Assembly (NCBI GenBank): GCA_024743215.1
Contig: JANSWZ010000004.1
Coordinates: 310,001-374,000, forward strand
Direction of reading: 5' to 3'
Length of the DNA: 64,000 nucleotides
Source: Alphaproteobacteria bacterium
Lineage (GTDB): Bacteria; Pseudomonadota; Alphaproteobacteria; Rhizobiales; GCA-2746425
Position 1 is the first letter of the stretch. The number at the start of each line of letters is the position of its first letter. A program made the position numbers and the translations under genes. Positions 60,354-64,000 of the stretch are shown in pieces. Under the pieces are notes generated by a model that saw only the letters and a program-made list of their open reading frames with translations, made no database searches and had not been told where the DNA came from.

Positions 60354-61703
60354 CTACGCTTTCAGGATTGAGTTGATGTTTTCAGCGGCAATCTTACCGT
60401 CTTCGACGGCAACAACAGTCAGATCATCGCCGTCGGAAATACAGTCGCCTCCTGCCCAGACGTCCGGCAGGTTGGTTTTGCGGTTTTCATCGACGCGAAT
60501 GCGGCCATGTTCCAACTCAACATCGGAAAAATCGGCCCCCAGGTCTGCACAGTGCAATGTCTGCCCTATCGCTTTGAAAACCATATCGGCTTCCAGCGTG
60601 AAGGTTTCGCCAGTTCCCACAAGCTTGCCATTGTCGTCCTGCATGCTCTCAAAGGTGATAGCCCGCACCGAACCATTGGCAACCAGTTCCTTGGGCGCCG
60701 CATAGGTGCGGATGGTCACACCGGTGGTTTGCGCAAATTTCTGTTCCTTGTCGCTGGCATTCATACGATCCTGCCCACGCCGATAGACGATTGTAACGTC
60801 CTGAGCACCCAGCCGTTTGGTCTGGTTGGCAATATCGGTGGCTGTCATGCCGCCGCCAATCACCACGATCTTGCGGCCTACGGGCAAGGCGCCAAGCTCG
60901 TCTGCTTGTCGCAAGTCCTCAATATAGCTGACCGCGTCCATCACGCCATCCGCGTCTTCTCCGGCAAGGCCCAGCGCGTTTACACCGCCAAGACCAGCCC
61001 CCAGAAACACGGCGTCATAGTCATTGCGCAATTGGGACAGGGTGACATCGCGCCCAAGTGCTTTACCGGTTTCAATTGTGATGCCGCCAATGCCAAGGAC
61101 AAAATCAACCTCGGCCTGAGCGAAATCCTCTGTCGTCTTGTAAGCGGCAATGCCATATTCATTGAGGCCGCCCGGTTTTTCCTTCGCATCAAACAGCACG
61201 ACATCATGTCCGTGGCTGGCAAGGCGGTGAGCACAGGACAGGCCGGCAGGACCGGCACCGACCACGGCAATTGTCTTGCCTGTTGGCGCGCTGCGCTCAA
61301 ACGGCTGAGGCTTATGAGCCATATAATGGTCGGTTGCGTAGCGCTGAAGTTGGCCAATCTTGACCGGCTTTCCCTCGGCAACTTCGCGCACACACAATTC
61401 TTCACATAGCTGTTCGGTCGGGCATACTCTGGCGCACATGCCACCCAGAATGTTCTGCTCGAAAATCGTTTTGGCTGAGCCATCTGGATTATCCGTCGCG
61501 ATCTGACGGATGAATTGCGGAATATCAATGGACGTCGGACAGGCCTGGACGCAGGGGGCGTCATAGCAGAAATAGCAGCGCTCGGATTCAACAAAGGCCT
61601 CGCGCTTTTTCAGAAGAGGATAGGCGTCCGAGAAGTTTCTGACATAGTCGTCAGCATCCAGTCGCCCGGCTTTGATGTCTGCTTCCTGTCCGTTTTCTGC
61701 CAT
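60354..61703 (-). CDS. preT: NAD(P)-dependent dihydropyrimidine dehydrogenase subunit PreT
   Basis: A 449-residue flavoprotein. The N-terminal Fe-S region has Cys43, 46, 51 and 55 in CYFCYDAPCVQACPTSID and a second set in MCARVCPTEQLCEELC. FAD-binding VGAGPAGLSCAHRLA and NAD-binding VIGGGMTATDIANQ follow, with VWAGGDC near the C-terminus. It passes electrons from NADH to PreA. I start at ATG 61703, after GAGAGG; the longer frame to 61769 runs through a RutR-like operator and is rejected. Confidence 0.94.
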   Translation of the reverse strand: MAENGQEADIKAGRLDADDYVRNFSDAYPLLKKREAFVESERCYFCYDAPCVQACPTSIDIPQFIRQIATDNPDGSAKTIFEQNILGGMCARVCPTEQLCEELCVREVAEGKPVKIGQLQRYATDHYMAHKPQPFERSAPTGKTIAVVGAGPAGLSCAHRLASHGHDVVLFDAKEKPGGLNEYGIAAYKTTEDFAQAEVDFVLGIGGITIETGKALGRDVTLSQLRNDYDAVFLGAGLGGVNALGLAGEDADGVMDAVSYIEDLRQADELGALPVGRKIVVIGGGMTATDIANQTKRLGAQDVTIVYRRGQDRMNASDKEQKFAQTTGVTIRTYAAPKELVANGSVRAITFESMQDDNGKLVGTGETFTLEADMVFKAIGQTLHCADLGADFSDVELEHGRIRVDENRKTNLPDVWAGGDCISDGDDLTVVAVEDGKIAAENINSILKA

Positions 61704-61727
61704 TTGGCCTCTCCGCTCGAAAAATAT

Positions 61728-61743
61728 TTTACCATTTGGACAA
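61728..61743. promoter_or_regulatory. RutR-like operator upstream of preT
   Basis: TTTACCATTTGGACAA matches the RutR consensus TTGACCAnnTGGTCAA at 12 of 14 defined positions, with the two changes placed symmetrically. It lies 25 nt before the preT start. A TTGACA -35-like hexamer on the minus strand is at 61769-61764. Confidence 0.65.
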
Positions 61744-61854
61744 ATTTTTTTCCGATTGTCCAGTGTCAATAGCGCGCTGTTGGCATCCGGTTTTCCTTGT
61801 CACGACCTTATTGCTTGGGTAAACCGGCGATATACCGCTTTAAACAGGTCTGAT

Positions 61855-62553
61855 ATGAATCAGGATTTCTCAACGACTTCAGTGCTCATGACGCGCCGAG
61901 CCCTCTTGATGGGCTGCGCTGCGCTGGCACTGACCGCCTGCACGCCTGATGGGCTGGATGTCGGCCTGCTGGACGATGACTATTATGCAACCGCTTATGG
62001 TCCAAAGCCTGAGGAAGAGTTTCCGCTGGACGCTCTGGAAGTGGCTGGAAAAGCAGACAAGCGCCTTTACAGGCAGGTTGTGCGTTACAAAACCAAAGAA
62101 AGACCCGGAACAGTCGTGGTTGATCCGATCAATCACTACCTTTATCTGATCCATGAAAATGATTACGCCATGCGGTATGGCGTCGGCGTTGGCAAGGCCG
62201 GCATGGCCTGGTCAGGCCGCGCCTATGTGGCCGGAAAGCGTCGCTGGCCAAGCTGGCGTCCGCCAGAAGAAATGAAACAGCGTCGCCCCGAACTCAGGAA
62301 ATATGGTCCTGAAGGCATGGCCGGCGGATTGGATAATCCGCTGGGCGCCCGTGCGCTCTATCTGTTTGAGGGTGACGTAGACACGCTCTATCGCATTCAT
62401 GGGACGACGGACCCCAAATCAATCGGGAAATCCGTTTCCAGTGGCTGTATCCGTATGTGGAATCATGATGTCATTGATCTTTACGAGCGGGTGAACAAAT
62501 ACACGGTCGTCGTCGTGTTGCGCCGGGAAACAAACTCCAAATCTGCCGCATGA
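61855..62553 (+). CDS. L,D-transpeptidase (YkuD family) lipoprotein
   Basis: A 232-residue exported protein. The N-terminus has twin arginines (MTRRALLMG) and a lipobox-like LTAC at Cys29, so it is probably lipidated and perhaps Tat-exported. The YkuD domain has the catalytic pattern H182-GTTDPKSIGKSVSSG-Cys198-IRMWN. It should form 3-3 cross-links or attach proteins to murein. ATG 61855 or 61888 (MTRRALL) are both possible starts. Its stop overlaps the glycerate kinase start. Confidence 0.88.
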   Translation: MNQDFSTTSVLMTRRALLMGCAALALTACTPDGLDVGLLDDDYYATAYGPKPEEEFPLDALEVAGKADKRLYRQVVRYKTKERPGTVVVDPINHYLYLIHENDYAMRYGVGVGKAGMAWSGRAYVAGKRRWPSWRPPEEMKQRRPELRKYGPEGMAGGLDNPLGARALYLFEGDVDTLYRIHGTTDPKSIGKSVSSGCIRMWNHDVIDLYERVNKYTVVVVLRRETNSKSAA

Positions 62554-63830
62554 TGTCTGCTGAAGCCCTCCTGCGTGACATGTTCGATGCTGCAGTTGCC
62601 GCGGCAAATCCGGATTTGGTTGTTCCGCCACATCTTCCTGAAAAGCCGCAAGGCCGCGTCATTATCTTGGGCGCAGGCAAAGCTTCGGCTGCCATGGCGA
62701 ATGCCGCAGAAGAAAAGATCCTGCAGTCATGGGGCCTTGTTCCAAGCGGTCTCGTCGTCACTCAATATGGCGCTGCAGTTTCGTGTCAGCATATTGAAAT
62801 TGTAGAAGCAAATCACCCGGTGCCGGATGCAAATGGCATGGATGCCTCTGAGCGCATTCTGGCTATTGCTGAATCTGCTGGCGAAAATGATCTGGTCCTG
62901 TTTCTGGTATCTGGTGGCGGTTCATCTTTGCTGCCATTACCGGGAAAAGGCCTCACCCTTGATGACAAGCAGGCCATCAACAAGGCTCTGCTGAAATCAG
63001 GCGCTGCCATTCACGAGATGAATGTTGTTCGCAAGCATCTATCAGCCATCAAAGGCGGCCGGTTGGCCGCTGCTGCCTATCCAGCCCGACTGGTAACACT
63101 TGGCATCTCGGACGTGCCGGGCGATGATTTTGGGACAATTGCATCCGGACCGACAATCGCCGACCCGTCAACAGTGGCAGATGCCATTGATATATTGGGT
63201 CGCTACAAAATCAACTTGCCGCAGCACATTGCAAAATTTCTGGAGCAGGAAGGCGCAGAAACACCCGATCCTTCATCGGTATGTTTTCGTAATTCTCAAA
63301 GCACTCTGGTTGCCAAGCCACAGGCATCTTTGGAAGCGGCTGCAGACGTGGCAAAGCGGGCAGGTTACACGCCGCTAATCCTTGGTGATGCTATCGAGGG
63401 CGAAGCGCAGGATGTTGGTCTGGTCATGGCTGGTATAGCCAAACAGGTCCGCAATTACGGCCAACCCGCACAGCCGCCACTCGCGCTTATCTCAGGCGGA
63501 GAAACAACAGTTTCCGTTAATGGGCCGGCCGGGCGTGGCGGCCGGAATACAGCTTTTTTGCTGAGTTTCGCAAATGCCGCTGATGACATGCCTGGTGTTT
63601 CGGCACTGGCCTGCGACACGGATGGAATTGACGGAACACAGGACAATGCCGGAGCATTATATTTGCCCGGTGATATCGCATTGGGCCGCCAGACGGGCCG
63701 ACGCGCCATTGATGATCTGTCCGGCTTTGACAGTTACAGCTTCTTTGAAGCCATAAACCGGTTGGTCATGACTGGGCCGACACTGACGAATGTCAATGAT
63801 TTGCGCGTCATTCTGATTGACCCCGTCTGA
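62550..63830 (+). CDS. Glycerate 2-kinase (DUF4147/MOFRL family)
   Basis: A 426-residue kinase of the TtuD/GckA group, phosphorylating D-glycerate to 2-phosphoglycerate. It has ILGAGKASAAMANAAEE, EANHPVPDANGMDASERIL, LFLVSGGGSSLLPLPG, MNVVRKHLSAIKGGRLA and the C-terminal MOFRL region with ISGGETTVSVNGPAGRGGRN. The ATG lies inside the stop of the L,D-transpeptidase gene (ATGA). A metabolic link to the wall enzyme is not evident. Confidence 0.92.
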   Translation: MMSAEALLRDMFDAAVAAANPDLVVPPHLPEKPQGRVIILGAGKASAAMANAAEEKILQSWGLVPSGLVVTQYGAAVSCQHIEIVEANHPVPDANGMDASERILAIAESAGENDLVLFLVSGGGSSLLPLPGKGLTLDDKQAINKALLKSGAAIHEMNVVRKHLSAIKGGRLAAAAYPARLVTLGISDVPGDDFGTIASGPTIADPSTVADAIDILGRYKINLPQHIAKFLEQEGAETPDPSSVCFRNSQSTLVAKPQASLEAAADVAKRAGYTPLILGDAIEGEAQDVGLVMAGIAKQVRNYGQPAQPPLALISGGETTVSVNGPAGRGGRNTAFLLSFANAADDMPGVSALACDTDGIDGTQDNAGALYLPGDIALGRQTGRRAIDDLSGFDSYSFFEAINRLVMTGPTLTNVNDLRVILIDPV

Positions 63831-63845
63831 TCGAATTCAGGGCGT

Positions 63846-63870
63846 CGTCTGATGGAAAACCATCAAGACG
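63846..63870 (+). terminator. Weak hairpin after the glycerate kinase gene
   Basis: CGTCTGATGG (63846-63855) pairs with CCATCAAGACG (63860-63870) with one bulged A and an AAAA loop, 16 nt after the stop. No T-run follows, so terminator function is uncertain. The remaining bases to 64000 show no gene that I can support. Confidence 0.3.
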
Positions 63871-64000
63871 ATGATACTGATTGCAATTGATATTGGACTG
63901 TCGCCCCAATACGGTCGTCCTCAATTCATAAGACAGTCAAACACGCTGCAATCGCCGAACGGCACATCAACGCAATAGATAATTGGGGGGACTGTGAGCA

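Noticed and set aside
60507-61409. A 300-codon open frame antisense to preT
   Set aside because: PreT motifs are intact on the minus strand and the plus-strand product is without domains.
1-64000. CRISPR arrays, tRNA or rRNA genes, insertion sequences, integrases
   Set aside because: I read both strands and found no regularly spaced repeats, no tRNA-like TTCGA arm contexts, and no transposase or integrase motif.

Overview
The window comes from the chromosome of an alphaproteobacterium, most probably a member of the Hyphomicrobiales (Rhizobiales). The evidence is family-level: a MucR/Ros regulator with a Cys-Asp-His-His finger, DUF5330, DUF1491 and DUF2336 genes, a feuN-feuP-feuQ cluster, the cytochrome c maturation block in the rhizobial order cycH-cycJ-cycK-cycL, a degP/two-component/glnE block, and a PleC-type kinase. 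Mrp-type antiporter genes and two sulfatases would fit a marine or saline habitat, but that is only an inference. I found no rRNA or tRNA gene, CRISPR array, insertion sequence or prophage. Almost all of the DNA is coding, with many 1-4 bp stop/start overlaps.

Layout. 1-1972: the end of an Mrp cation/proton antiporter operon (mnhD partial, mnhE, mnhF, mnhG). 1973-2846: mucR with a very A+T-rich promoter region and a terminator. 2904-9120: sufE, a DUF5330 protein, a histidine kinase with a peptidoglycan-binding-domain protein, and DUF1491, DUF2336 and two unknown genes. 9160-12741: a leftward operon of a class A penicillin-binding protein with split DUF1214 and DUF1254 proteins. 13072-16772: a YcgN-like protein, feuN-feuP-feuQ and a surface lipoprotein. 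16879-20999: ccmI-ccmE-ccmF-ccmH. 21055-28735: an accessory block with an alpha/beta hydrolase-OsmC fusion, two cytoplasmic-type sulfatases, an IclR regulator and an SsuABC-like importer. 28934-35721: degP, a response regulator, a histidine kinase and glnE. 35718-43907, leftward: pleC-like kinase, pepN, a degenerate receiver protein, msrA and adenine deaminase. 44046-47895: folD, then a RecD-like helicase and a Uup-like ABC-F protein. 48038-61703: reductive pyrimidine catabolism. 61855-63830: an L,D-transpeptidase and glycerate kinase.

The clearest working system is the pyrimidine region. PreT and PreA should reduce uracil or thymine, dihydropyrimidinase opens the ring, and a carbamoylase-type hydrolase releases beta-alanine (or beta-aminoisobutyrate). 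An aminotransferase then gives the semialdehyde, and a CoA-acylating dehydrogenase yields acetyl-CoA or propionyl-CoA. The same transcription unit carries a four-gene ABC importer with a THI5-like binding protein. A RutR-like TetR gene is divergent from it. I see two 16-bp sites resembling the published RutR operator, one in the divergent promoter region (57788-57803) and one just upstream of preT (61728-61743), so both operons and rutR itself appear to be one regulon. A strong terminator (47987-48013) closes the main operon.

The other accessory system is the organosulfate-like block at 22307-28735, lying between cycL and degP. It has a divergent intergenic region with a perfect inverted repeat, and a 13-bp hairpin between the binding-protein gene and the ATPase gene. 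Its substrate cannot be read from sequence.
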